The notes beneath the pieces are model-generated. The model had not been told where the DNA came from, made no database searches, and was given only the letters and a program-made list of their open reading frames with translations. From TWA4 sp051879215 (GTDB taxonomy: Bacteria > Bacillota > Clostridia > Lachnospirales > Lachnospiraceae): DNA of 22,501 nucleotides. Below are positions 15,074 through 22,359 of this stretch, piece after piece (the stretch's first letter is position 1; each line of letters starts with the position of its first letter). Location of the stretch: NCBI GenBank assembly GCA_051879215.1, contig JBJELP010000316.1, positions 1-22,501 on the forward strand, read 5' to 3'. Made by a program: the position numbers and the translations under genes.

Positions 15074-16321
15074 TCAGTCATACAGCTGTCCATACACCTC
15101 TGCCGGTACATACCCGGTTACAAGGATACCGTCTTCCGTATATTCTTCGCTGAGAAGCTGCCCGAATTTCCTTATCAGCTGTACCTTTCCCGCATTGGAA
15201 TAGCTGAACAGTTTCTCCACATACACACTCTGGGAACGGAGAATCTGAAGAATACCTGTCTGGAGTTCGTCGATTCCCTGTCCGTCTGCTGCGGAAATAC
15301 AGAATACCGCATCGGCTTTCCGGTCTTTAAAGGAAATTTCCTGCTCCTTTGCAACCAGATCCATTTTGTTAAAAACCGTAATAATCGGTTTTCCCGTAAT
15401 TCCCAGTTCCTGCAGTGTTTCATACACCACATACATGTGAAGATCCATCTGGGGATCGGAACCGTCCACCACATGAATGATCATATCCGCATAGCGTGCT
15501 TCTTCCAGGGTACTGCGAAAGGCTTCGATCAGATTATGGGGCAGTTTATTAATAAACCCTACGGTATCCGAAAGCAGAAGCTTCTGTCCCTCTTCCATCT
15601 CCATCTGCCGGATGGAAGGATCCAGGGTTGCAAACAGCTGATCCTCTGCCAGAACCCGTGCTCCGGTCAGCAGATTAAACAGCGTGGATTTTCCGGCGTT
15701 GGTATACCCCACTATGGCCGCCATCGGCAGCATGGAACCGCTCCGTTTCTGTCTGGTCACGTCTCTGTGGCGAATTACTTCCCGCAGTTCCTCCTTCAGA
15801 ACACTGATCCGTTCATGGATGATACGACGGTCCACTTCCAGCTTCTTTTCACCGGGACCTCTGGTACCGATTCCGCCGCCCAGTCGTGACAGACTGGACC
15901 GGAGACCCACCAGCCGGGCCGCACGGTATTTCAGCTGAGCCAGCTCCACCTGAATCTTACCCTCATGGGTTACCGCATGTTTTGCGAAAATATCCAGAAT
16001 CACCAGCGTTCTGTCCATCACTTTGGTTTTCAGAATATCCTCCAGATTCCTCAGCTGTGCCGGTGAAAGTTCATCATCACAGACGATACCATCTGCTTTC
16101 CGGATATAGATTTCCTCAATCAGTTCGTCCAGCTTGCCGCTTCCCAGATAGGTACCGGGATGAATATGCTCCCGGTTCTGAATCAATCTTCCGACTGTGA
16201 CACCGCCTGCCGTATCCACCAGTTCTTCCAGTTCATCCAGAGACTTTTCCGCAAAATCAGCAGAACCGGAAGAAACAGCCACCAGTATCAGCCGCTCCGG
16301 CTTTTGCCCTGTTTCTATCAT
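15074..16321 (-). CDS. hflX: GTPase HflX, ribosome-splitting factor
   Basis: A 415-residue GTPase of the HflX family. It has the N-terminal HflX domain with the family signature GTRGPGEKKLEVDRR (about 152-166), a coiled-coil link, and then the G domain: G1 GYTNAGKST (about 205-213), G3 DTVGF (about 252) and G4 NKMD. HflX binds 50S subunits and splits stalled ribosomes in stress. The length is normal. It starts six bases after the stop of the TPR gene, so the two are co-transcribed. Its ribosome binding site (AAAGG, about twelve bases before the ATG) is weak and lies inside the upstream gene's tail, which suggests translational coupling. Confidence 0.94.
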   Translation of the reverse strand: MIETGQKPERLILVAVSSGSADFAEKSLDELEELVDTAGGVTVGRLIQNREHIHPGTYLGSGKLDELIEEIYIRKADGIVCDDELSPAQLRNLEDILKTKVMDRTLVILDIFAKHAVTHEGKIQVELAQLKYRAARLVGLRSSLSRLGGGIGTRGPGEKKLEVDRRIIHERISVLKEELREVIRHRDVTRQKRSGSMLPMAAIVGYTNAGKSTLFNLLTGARVLAEDQLFATLDPSIRQMEMEEGQKLLLSDTVGFINKLPHNLIEAFRSTLEEARYADMIIHVVDGSDPQMDLHMYVVYETLQELGITGKPIITVFNKMDLVAKEQEISFKDRKADAVFCISAADGQGIDELQTGILQILRSQSVYVEKLFSYSNAGKVQLIRKFGQLLSEEYTEDGILVTGYVPAEVYGQLYD

Positions 16322-16327
16322 AAACGA

Positions 16328-17578
16328 TTATATCCTTTCTTTTAAAAATGCCTTTTCCCGGACAGCTCCGTCATCCTCACCATAAAGACGGGTATATTTT
16401 TTCAGAGCATCCAACGCATCTTCATAAGCCCCGTAGGATTCATAAGCACTTACCATATTGTAATACAGATCCTGCAGGTCACTCTGGGGAAACTTTTCTA
16501 TACCCTTCCGGAGATATTCCACAGCCTGCTCACCCTGCTCATTTCTGATATAAAAACGCGCCAGCCTGTTGTAATCCACCGCACTTGCATTTGCAGAATT
16601 GACCTGTTCCAGAAAAACAGCCAGTGCCTTGTCCTTTTCCTGCTGCTGTTCATAAGACAGCGCCAGATAAATCTGCGCCTGTTTGTCCGATGAAAGAGCT
16701 GTGGAGGACAACAGGGAAACCGCGGTTTCATAATCCCTGCAGATATATGCGATCATGCCGCGATATTTGTTAACTTCTGTCTCCGTCCCTGCGTGATTCA
16801 GATCAATATACCCGGGTTCCTGGGACAGTTTCAGATATGCTTCCGCTTCTTCCACCCATCCTGCATCGGCCATACTGTCATAAATATTCCAGAAAATGGG
16901 ATATCCGTTTCCTTTTTTGGCTATGGCAGCATCAAAATCCGCCATGGCTTCTTCCTTTTTATCCAGCAGGCAGTACATGGCTCCCCGGTTATACCTTGTC
17001 ACAGCCGTATCGCCCTCCAGTTCAATCAGGATGCCATAGGTCTCACAGGCTGCTTCATAGTCTTTCAAGGCCTTCTCTGCATCGGCCCGATACCAGAGAA
17101 TGTCATAAATCTCCTGATTCAGCCAGATGCCTGTATGATCCAGAGCATGATTCAGTTCGGTAATCGCCCTTTCATAATCACCGGTTTTAAACGCAGAAAT
17201 ACCCAGACCACGGTAAGCGGACACATTTTCCGGATCCAGATTCAGAGCCAGCCGAAACTGTTTCTCTGCATCGGCATATTTCTCTTCTCCCAGATATGCC
17301 ATTCCCAGATAGGTATAATTGTCTGCCTTCAGATTATCTGTCAGAATCGCATTTTTTAAACTGGTCTGAGCCTTTGCATACTCCTTTTTTTCACAGTAGG
17401 CAATGCCTTCCCGAAGCAGACTGTCACGATTCATAAATCGGATTCCTGCAAATGCCAGCAGCAGCACACAGCAGACTGCTGCCCCGACCCGAAAACTTTT
17501 CTTATGGATGAGCTGCTCTGCCTTTGCCTTCAGTTCCTGCTTCTTCTGTTCCTGTTTCTTCTTTTTATCAATTATCAT
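16328..17578 (-). CDS. Membrane-anchored tetratricopeptide repeat protein
   Basis: A 416-residue protein. Residues 1-30 are very rich in Lys and Gln, then one hydrophobic segment (about 31-47, VGAAVCCVLLLAFAGIRF) should anchor it with the remainder outside. From about 55 to the end it is built of roughly ten TPR-type helical hairpins (such as YTYLGMAYLGEEKYADAEKQ and AYRGLGISAFKTGDYERA), indicating a protein-protein interaction scaffold. The partner is unknown. GGAG precedes the ATG by seven bases. It forms a unit with hflX; dut lies upstream with a 57-base gap. There is no lipobox, so it is not a lipoprotein. Confidence 0.85.
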   Translation of the reverse strand: MIIDKKKKQEQKKQELKAKAEQLIHKKSFRVGAAVCCVLLLAFAGIRFMNRDSLLREGIAYCEKKEYAKAQTSLKNAILTDNLKADNYTYLGMAYLGEEKYADAEKQFRLALNLDPENVSAYRGLGISAFKTGDYERAITELNHALDHTGIWLNQEIYDILWYRADAEKALKDYEAACETYGILIELEGDTAVTRYNRGAMYCLLDKKEEAMADFDAAIAKKGNGYPIFWNIYDSMADAGWVEEAEAYLKLSQEPGYIDLNHAGTETEVNKYRGMIAYICRDYETAVSLLSSTALSSDKQAQIYLALSYEQQQEKDKALAVFLEQVNSANASAVDYNRLARFYIRNEQGEQAVEYLRKGIEKFPQSDLQDLYYNMVSAYESYGAYEDALDALKKYTRLYGEDDGAVREKAFLKERI

Positions 17579-17635
17579 ATCAAAACTCCTGTTCTGACAT
17601 ACCAGTATGCCTCATCCTGTATACTATACCGGAAA

Positions 17636-18073
17636 TCACTGTTTTCCTGTGGAACCGAATCCGCCGCGGTCAGGACCGTTAAGATGTGCCGTTTCCTCAA
17701 ATACCAGCTTCGGCTGATTTTTCATGATGCGGAACTGGCAGATTCTTTCATTTACATGAATCGTGGTATCCCGTACTGCCAGTGCCGGAAAACGCCATTC
17801 ATCGTTATCTCCGCAGTAACTGCAGTCCACAACCCCCATATGATTGGCCTGAATCACACCAAAATTTTTATAGGTACTGCTTCGCGGTACAATATGGGCT
17901 TCATAACCTTCCGGCAGCTGCATGGCCACACCCAGACGAATCAGTCTGAACTCACCCTTTGCAAGGGTTACTTCTTCTGCTGCCCGCAGATCAATCCAGT
18001 CGGATTTTCCATCAATATAAGTGAGTTTTTCTATTGCATCGGTAAAATATTTGATTTTAATTGTTTCTGACAT
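17636..18073 (-). CDS. dut: dUTP diphosphatase
   Basis: A 145-residue trimeric dUTPase that hydrolyses dUTP to dUMP and pyrophosphate, keeping uracil out of DNA and feeding thymidylate synthesis. Visible motifs are the early YIDGKSDWIDLRAAE, PRSSTYKNFGVIQANHMGVVD in the middle (motifs II-III) and the C-terminal RGGFGSTGK (motif V), which closes over the nucleotide. A start 27 bases upstream (18100) is possible, but the conserved N-terminus and the GGGAG just before the ATG at 18073 favour the shorter form, although the spacing of about four bases is tight. An extended -10 lies about 35 bases upstream. Grouping with nrdG, nrdD and folA makes a DNA-precursor cluster. Confidence 0.93.
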   Translation of the reverse strand: MSETIKIKYFTDAIEKLTYIDGKSDWIDLRAAEEVTLAKGEFRLIRLGVAMQLPEGYEAHIVPRSSTYKNFGVIQANHMGVVDCSYCGDNDEWRFPALAVRDTTIHVNERICQFRIMKNQPKLVFEETAHLNGPDRGGFGSTGKQ

Positions 18074-18104
18074 ATTTCTCCCATCCATCTGATTCTGCAA
18101 AACG

Positions 18105-18113
18105 ATTATATCA
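18105..18113 (-). promoter_or_regulatory. Extended -10 of dut
   Basis: TGATATAAT on the minus strand (TG-n-TATAAT) in the 95-base gap between nrdG and dut. No good -35 was seen. Confidence 0.5.
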
Positions 18114-18168
18114 GTTTCTTTCTTACAGAATCCCTTTTTCCTTTTGTTTTCCTTTTACAGAACCGGAT

Positions 18169-18657
18169 CTATGCCCACAGCACAATCCGACCCTCCTGTC
18201 TGGATTTTGCCACATCAATGACTCTCTGATTGCTGCTTCCCTTCCAGTGGAGCTGGACATCCCGCAGAGCATCCACATATTCACCGTCCACCACCACATC
18301 CACATAGGCCATGATGGGCAGATCATCCACTTCATCCCAGCTGAAACCGGTATACATCCAGATGGTCTTGTCCGGGTATTTTTTCTTCAGATTTTTGGCC
18401 AGCTCCGTTACTTCTTTCCGGTTCTCCGGATGAAGGGGATCGCCGCCGGAAAGCGTCAGCCCGGAAATATAACTCTTTTCCATTTCTTCCTCTATTTCCA
18501 TTCTGGCCGCTTCATCAAATTCGATTCCACCATGGATATCCCATGTGATGGGATTCTGACAGTTTTTACATTTATGGGTACAGCCTGCCACCCAGAGCAC
18601 AACTCTGAGACCGTCCCCGTTGAGCATATCATCCTTTGTGATATTATGATATCGCAT
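18169..18657 (-). CDS. nrdG: Anaerobic ribonucleotide reductase activating protein (radical SAM)
   Basis: A 162-residue radical-SAM activase that uses S-adenosylmethionine and a [4Fe-4S] cluster to generate the glycyl radical on NrdD. The cluster motif is CTHKCKNC (Cys-x3-Cys-x2-Cys) in VLWVAGCTHKCKNCQNPITW, followed by the glycine-rich TLSGGDPLHPEN that binds SAM. The longest open frame would start at 18690, but GGAGGG lies seven bases before the ATG at 18657, and the family begins MRYHNITKDDMLNGDG, so this start is preferred. Unusually, it is not next to nrdD; it follows a small unknown ORF. Confidence 0.94.
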   Translation of the reverse strand: MRYHNITKDDMLNGDGLRVVLWVAGCTHKCKNCQNPITWDIHGGIEFDEAARMEIEEEMEKSYISGLTLSGGDPLHPENRKEVTELAKNLKKKYPDKTIWMYTGFSWDEVDDLPIMAYVDVVVDGEYVDALRDVQLHWKGSSNQRVIDVAKSRQEGRIVLWA

Positions 18658-18689
18658 TGTTTTTCCCTCCAATAAACGGAAACGATCCA

Positions 18690-18929
18690 TTACGCTCTGT
18701 AGATTCCAAATCGTTCCATATATTTATCATATACCGCCAGCTGAACTTCATTGGCACCTCTGAGTACCAGAACTTCGCGAAGTCTCACCTGCCAATTCTC
18801 CACTTCCTTGCTGACGGTAAGATGAAATTCATTGATACCCAGTTCCATTTTTGCCTCATCCGTAAAAGCAAGATATGCAGCTGCAAACATGTTCATCAGA
18901 TTTTCCTGTACTTTATCCGGTAATGCCAT
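18690..18929 (-). CDS. Small 79-aa protein of unknown function upstream of nrdG
   Basis: I do not recognise this protein. It is 79 residues, mixed alpha/beta in character, with no cysteines, signal or membrane segment; it contains FAAAYLAFTDEAKMELGINE and LREVLVLRGANEVQLAVY. GGGAGG precedes the ATG by ten bases. Its TAA lies 32 bases before the preferred nrdG start and overlaps by one base (TAATG) the longer possible nrdG frame, so the two are certainly on one transcript. Possible roles include an accessory or regulatory factor for the anaerobic reductase, but this rests on position only. The 5' leader contains a strong hairpin and a weak NrdR-like box. Confidence 0.75.
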   Translation of the reverse strand: MALPDKVQENLMNMFAAAYLAFTDEAKMELGINEFHLTVSKEVENWQVRLREVLVLRGANEVQLAVYDKYMERFGIYRA

Positions 18930-19196
18930 ACTCCATTTACCTCCCTGTTTATTGTTTCAATCCTCGCTCGGTAAGATTATCAGCTTTCTATTTATTTGTT
19001 GAAAGCAGGCAGCTGTCTGCTGCCTGCTTTCATACATATACCTATCATATTATATTTTTCTCAGATTTACAACCACAGGGCGTTTTTATTTTTCTGTATA
19101 TTGTATTTTCAGCTTTCTGTTCTCTTCTGTCAGAAAAAATTATACTGCACAGGCAAAAATATTTGTTCCTTATGACGGCCTGTGACGGTACCTCCA
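18930..19196 (-). promoter_or_regulatory. Leader/promoter region of the small ORF-nrdG unit
   Basis: No gene. On the minus strand a perfect TATAAT (19049-19054) could be the -10, with a poor -35. Upstream at 19094-19103 CTGTATATTG (plus reading) matches the NrdR core at nine of ten positions. Downstream at 19001-19031 is a strong hairpin. Confidence 0.45.
19001..19031. other. Perfect 13-bp hairpin without U-tract in the nrdG-unit leader
   Basis: GAAAGCAGGCAGC and its exact complement with a 5-base loop. Neither strand has a T-run after it, so it is not a standard terminator. If transcription starts near 19042 it forms the first structure of the mRNA. Confidence 0.7.
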
Positions 19197-19230
19197 GCAA
19201 AAAAAGGCTGCCGCTTACGCGACAGCCTTT
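19197..19230 (-). terminator. Terminator of the ribosomal protein operon
   Basis: A 12-bp stem (AAAGGCTG-x-CGC, one G-U pair on the minus-strand RNA, loop of four) is followed by seven or more Ts. It lies about 30 bases after the rplA stop. Confidence 0.92.
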
Positions 19231-19262
19231 CGATAACCAGTAATGTTTATACGCGGGATTAA

Positions 19263-19958
19263 TTAGTTAGACAGCTTAATGGGATTCAGCTTGATACCAG
19301 GGCCCATTGTTGTGGACATGGTTACGCTTCTTAAGAACTGACCCTTAACAGCAGCGGGCTTAGCCTTAAGTACTGCACCAATAAGTGCCTGGAAGTTTTC
19401 AGCTAACTTCTCTTCTGAGAAAGATGCTTTACCGATCGGAACGTGGATAATGTTTGTCTTGTCCAGTCTGTATTCAACCTTACCAGCTTTGATATCAGCC
19501 AGAGCTTTTGCTACGTCCATGGTAACTGTACCGGACTTGGGGTTGGGCATTAAGCCCTTAGGTCCAAGGATACGACCCAGACGACCAACAACACCCATCA
19601 TATCAGGTGTAGCTACTACTACATCGAAATCTAACCAGCCATCGTTCTGGATTCTGGGCAGAAGTTCTTCTGCTCCAACGTAATCTGCACCTGCTGCTAA
19701 TGCTTCATCAGCCTTAGCGCCTCTTGCAAATACCAGAACCTTTACAGTCTTACCTGTACCGTTGGGCAGTACAACTGCGCCACGGATCTGCTGATCAGCA
19801 TGACGGCCATCACAGCCTGTTCTGATATGAAGTTCTACAGTTTCATCAAACTTAGCGTTAGATACTTTCTTTACCAGAGCAATTGCCTGATCAACATCAT
19901 AAAGCTGAGTACGGTCTACTAACTTAGCATTTTCTAAATACTTTTTTCCTCTTTTCAT
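19263..19958 (-). CDS. rplA: 50S ribosomal protein L1
   Basis: A 231-residue L1, of normal length. It starts MKRGKKYLENAKLVD and carries the characteristic domain II stretch VATPDMMGVVGRLGRILGPKGLMPNPKSGTV (about residues 115-145, conserved GRILGPKGLMP). L1 forms the mobile stalk that helps E-site tRNA leave, and it represses its own operon by binding mRNA. GGAGG lies five bases before the ATG. Directly upstream is a 30-nt structure mimicking its rRNA site, ending two bases before the ribosome binding site. The gap to rplK is unusually long (183 bases). Confidence 0.97.
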   Translation of the reverse strand: MKRGKKYLENAKLVDRTQLYDVDQAIALVKKVSNAKFDETVELHIRTGCDGRHADQQIRGAVVLPNGTGKTVKVLVFARGAKADEALAAGADYVGAEELLPRIQNDGWLDFDVVVATPDMMGVVGRLGRILGPKGLMPNPKSGTVTMDVAKALADIKAGKVEYRLDKTNIIHVPIGKASFSEEKLAENFQALIGAVLKAKPAAVKGQFLRSVTMSTTMGPGIKLNPIKLSN

Positions 19959-19970
19959 GATAACCTCCTA

Positions 19971-20000
19971 GTGGTAATTGCGGGATATAAACCCTCCCAC
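19971..20000 (-). promoter_or_regulatory. Probable L1-binding mRNA site before rplA
   Basis: On the minus strand GTGGGAGGG is followed by a short loop, then ATCCCGCAATTACCAC. GTGG pairs with CCAC and GGGA with TCCC, leaving the asymmetric inner loop typical of L1 sites. It resembles GGUGGGAGGC...GAAAUACCACC of the 23S rRNA L1 stalk base. It ends two bases before the rplA ribosome binding site. Confidence 0.8.
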
Positions 20001-20141
20001 ATTCTATACCGGAACAGGGTCATACAGACAAAATACACCATCTCTGAAGGAAGTTCCTGCATTACGATGCATATTGCCGGAATAACGTTGCAAGGAAAAT
20101 ACCTGTACCGGTCCGACTTGCGTTGTTAACGTTAATTAATA
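20001..20141. other. rplK-rplA intercistronic spacer
   Basis: No gene seen. A weak minus-strand promoter-like pair TTGTCT-17-TATAGA lies at 20003-20031, but its transcript would start inside the L1 site, so I do not rely on it. Confidence 0.4.
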
Positions 20142-20567
20142 TTAATCTACTACTGTGATACCCATGGAACGAGCTGTACCGGCGATCATGCTTGCAGCAG
20201 CTTCTTCTGTTGCAGCGTTCAGATCGGGCATTTTCAGCTTAGCGATTTCCATAACCTGAGCCTTTGTGATTGTAGCAACTTTCGTCTTATTCGGAACACC
20301 GGAACCAGATTTAATGTTGCAGGCTTTCTTTAACAGTACAGCAGCCGGCGGAGTCTTACAGATAAAGCTGAAGCTTCTGTCAGCATATACAGTGATAACA
20401 ACAGGAATGATCATGCCAGCCTGATCAGCTGTTCTTGCATTGAATTCCTTTGTGAACTGTACGATATTAACACCATGCTGACCCAGAGCAGGACCAACCG
20501 GCGGTGCGGGTGTTGCCTTACCAGCAGGAATCTGTAATTTAATAAAACCTGTTACCTTTTTTGCCAT
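20142..20567 (-). CDS. rplK: 50S ribosomal protein L11
   Basis: A 141-residue L11, exactly the usual length, starting MAKKVTGFIKLQIPAGKATP and containing PPVGPALGQHGVNI. L11 binds the GTPase-centre rRNA and is needed for RelA-type stringent signalling. A longer frame begins with GTG nine bases upstream, but that codon overlaps the AGGAGG ribosome binding site, so the ATG eight bases after AGGAGG is the start. It lies 140 bases after nusG with a structured leader carrying an L1 site. Confidence 0.97.
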   Translation of the reverse strand: MAKKVTGFIKLQIPAGKATPAPPVGPALGQHGVNIVQFTKEFNARTADQAGMIIPVVITVYADRSFSFICKTPPAAVLLKKACNIKSGSGVPNKTKVATITKAQVMEIAKLKMPDLNAATEEAAASMIAGTARSMGITVVD

Positions 20568-20606
20568 CTTTGGCACCTCCTAATATTCACCTTCATCGAG
20601 GTGTTT

Positions 20607-20636
20607 GTGGTAATGTCGGGAGTTTCTCCCTCCCAC
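20607..20636 (-). promoter_or_regulatory. Probable L1-binding mRNA site before rplK
   Basis: GTGGGAGGG, a GAAA-containing loop, then CTCCCGACATTACCAC on the minus strand. It has the same 30-nt length and pattern as the site before rplA. It lies 25 bases upstream of the rplK ribosome binding site. Confidence 0.82.
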
Positions 20637-20707
20637 GCCTGATATAAGAATCAGACAAATTTCAGTTGCATTCATTCAATTGATTAACGAAACGTGCAAT
20701 CGCTTTA

Positions 20708-21268
20708 TCAGAAGTCCTCTGCTCTCTTCACATCTGAAAATGAGAATTCGGCTGAAGACTGTCCGAACATGTCGACATTGATGGTAAGGAGCTCGCGGTC
20801 CTCATCAACTGTCTCAACCTTCGCAACAGTACCCTTCAGGGGACCTTCTGCGATGACTTCGATCATCTCTCCAACACTGTATGAAATCACTTTTCTTGCT
20901 GTATCAGCAAGCATTGCGTTGATTTCCTTTTCCGTCAGCGGAACCGGCTTGGATTCCGGACCGACGAAACCGGTAACGCCTCTTGTATTTCTTACTACAT
21001 ACCAGGTATCATCCGTCATATACATTTGAATAAGTACGTAGCCGGGAAATAACTTTCTCTGAGAAATCTTCTTAACGCCGTTGTGACGTTCCTCCACTTC
21101 CTGCTCCGGAACAATTACCTGAAGCATCTGGTTCTGAAGTCCTCTGTTTTCAATTGCCTTTGTCAGGTCAACCTTAACCTTATTCTCATATCCTGAATAA
21201 GTGTGAACAACATACCACTGGGGTTTCTCTGTTCTTTCCCACTTTTCTTCTTTCTTATCAACTGTCAT
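20708..21268 (-). CDS. nusG: Transcription termination/antitermination factor NusG
   Basis: A 186-residue NusG. The N-terminal NGN domain has the signature QWYVVHTYSGYENKVK and FPGYVLIQMYMTDDTWYVVRNT; the C-terminal KOW domain reads EMIEVIAEGPLKGTVAKVE. It binds RNA polymerase and adjusts pausing and termination. A charged N-terminal extension of about 15 residues precedes the NGN domain. AGGAGG lies 13 bases before the ATG, longer than usual, but no nearer alternative start is seen. It is in the conserved rpmG-secE-nusG-rplK-rplA order. Confidence 0.96.
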   Translation of the reverse strand: MTVDKKEEKWERTEKPQWYVVHTYSGYENKVKVDLTKAIENRGLQNQMLQVIVPEQEVEERHNGVKKISQRKLFPGYVLIQMYMTDDTWYVVRNTRGVTGFVGPESKPVPLTEKEINAMLADTARKVISYSVGEMIEVIAEGPLKGTVAKVETVDEDRELLTINVDMFGQSSAEFSFSDVKRAEDF

Positions 21269-21285
21269 AACTTCTGATTAACCTC

Positions 21286-21513
21286 CTATGAAATCAAGAA
21301 ACCGAGACCAAACTTGACGATCATGTCAACTACTGCAATGATAACTCCCAGTGACACGGAAGAAGCGAATACTGCAATCGTTCTTTTAATAAGAGACTCC
21401 CTGTCCGGCCAGATGATCTTGTTGAACTCAGCCTTCAGGTTGAAGAGGATACGCTTCATATCAAAGCCTTTTCCATCTTTCTTTTTCTCTTTTCTGGTTT
21501 TTGTTTCTTCCAT
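21286..21513 (-). CDS. secE: Preprotein translocase subunit SecE
   Basis: A 75-residue single-span SecE. A highly charged N-terminus (MEETKTRKEKKKD) is followed by the conserved amphipathic FNLKAEFNKIIWPDRESLIK and one membrane segment (about 45-70). It clamps SecY in the translocon. A longer frame begins with TTG at 21531, but that codon precedes the ribosome binding site; GGAGG lies nine bases before the ATG at 21513. It lies 17 bases before nusG and 24 bases after rpmG, one operon. Confidence 0.95.
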   Translation of the reverse strand: MEETKTRKEKKKDGKGFDMKRILFNLKAEFNKIIWPDRESLIKRTIAVFASSVSLGVIIAVVDMIVKFGLGFLIS

Positions 21514-21537
21514 CAGCAGAAACCTCCGCAAGAACTC

Positions 21538-21687
21538 TTATTTCGTTTCTTTGTGTACTGTATGAGACTTACAGAACTTACAGTACTTCTTGGTCTCCAT
21601 CCTTTCGGGATGGTTCTTCTTTTCCTTCATCATGTTGTAGTTACGCTGTTTGCATTCTGTACAAGCCAAAGTAATCTTTACACGCAC
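21538..21687 (-). CDS. rpmG: 50S ribosomal protein L33 (zinc-binding type)
   Basis: A 49-residue L33, the normal length, with two Cys pairs (CTEC and CKFC) that bind zinc, so it is the C+ paralogue type. The start is GTG (reading VRVKITLACTECKQRNYN), with GGAGG eight bases upstream; a longer frame to 21786 reads through the leader hairpins and is not credible. It is the first gene of the secE-nusG operon. Zinc-dependent and zinc-free L33 paralogues are often exchanged under zinc limitation, but no Zur box was recognised. Confidence 0.95.
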   Translation of the reverse strand: MRVKITLACTECKQRNYNMMKEKKNHPERMETKKYCKFCKSHTVHKETK

Positions 21688-21789
21688 GACTTCCACCTCC
21701 AAATTATAATTCATTACTGGGTTTCCTCTGAAATATCTCAGAGGACATGTTTGAGGCCAAAAAAAAAGGACCTCAGTCTTCCACACGCC
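21688..21789 (-). promoter_or_regulatory. Structured 5' leader of rpmG
   Basis: Two adjacent hairpins: TGAGG-T-CC, eight or more Ts, GGCCTCA (with one bulge) near 21755-21778, and TCCTCTGA-GATAT-TTCAGAGGA near 21723-21746. No T-run follows the second hairpin. It may be a leader control element or part of the folA terminator region. Confidence 0.55.
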
Positions 21790-21818
21790 TTAATACTATA
21801 ACACAGGGGTGTCAACAA
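21790..21818 (-). promoter_or_regulatory. Probable promoter of the rpmG-secE-nusG operon
   Basis: On the minus strand TTGTTGACA (21810-21818) is followed by TATTAA (21790-21795). TTGTTG gives a 17-base spacer and the perfect TTGACA gives 14, so the exact -35 is unclear. Confidence 0.55.
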
Positions 21819-21870
21819 CGTCAAGTCCTTAAATAAAACATTTTTCAAACCTGCTCGACAAAGCGTCCTT

Positions 21871-22359
21871 TCAATCCGAAGTCCATTCCCAGATTTCAAA
21901 GGCAGTTCCTTTATAATTTCCCTCTTTCAGCTTTTCTTTTCTGCGAAAATGCGGATTTTCTTCCAGATTGGGAAACCAGGTATCCGCTTCATAGCTCTGA
22001 TCAATATGTGTCACATAGATACTGCTGCACCGGTCTGCAAAATCCGCATAAATCTGTCCGCCGCCGATGATATAGATCCTGTCATCCTCATAGTCTGCCA
22101 GCACGGTATACAGCTCTTCCATATTATGGACGACAATTGCATCTTCTGCTGCCCAGTCCGGATTCCCTGTCAGCACAATATTGACTCTTCCGGGCAGTGC
22201 CTTCTTTCCCGGAAAACTTTCAAAGGTCTTTCTGCCCATGACAACCACATTGCCCATGGTTTTTTCCTTAAAAAACTCCATATCTTCCGGAATATGTACA
22301 AGAAGATCTCCGTTTTTCCCGATTCCCCAGTTTCTGTCCGCCGCCACAATCATCTTCAT
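21871..22359 (-). CDS. folA: Dihydrofolate reductase
   Basis: A 162-residue DHFR that reduces dihydrofolate to tetrahydrofolate with NADPH, recycling the folate used by thymidylate synthase. It starts MKMIVAADRNWGIGKNGDLL, continues HIPEDMEFFKEKT (acidic active-site Glu/Asp), VVVMGRKTFESFP and IYIIGGGQIY (NADPH-binding GG). The usual Trp before the IPED motif is Val. A longer frame to 22482 exists, but GAGG lies nine bases before the ATG at 22359 and the family starts here. The upstream 142 bases to the window edge hold no gene I can name. Confidence 0.95.
   Translation of the reverse strand: MKMIVAADRNWGIGKNGDLLVHIPEDMEFFKEKTMGNVVVMGRKTFESFPGKKALPGRVNIVLTGNPDWAAEDAIVVHNMEELYTVLADYEDDRIYIIGGGQIYADFADRCSSIYVTHIDQSYEADTWFPNLEENPHFRRKEKLKEGNYKGTAFEIWEWTSD

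Noticed and set aside
14933..15889. 318-codon plus-strand open frame opposite hflX
   Set aside because: Antisense shadow of hflX, and its start runs through the nrdD promoter and NrdR boxes.
20003..20031. Internal rplA promoter TTGTCT-17-TATAGA
   Set aside because: The transcript would begin inside the conserved L1 site and destroy it.
21688..21786. N-terminal extension of L33
   Set aside because: It passes through hairpins and a T-run, and the family has 49 residues starting at the GTG with a good ribosome binding site.
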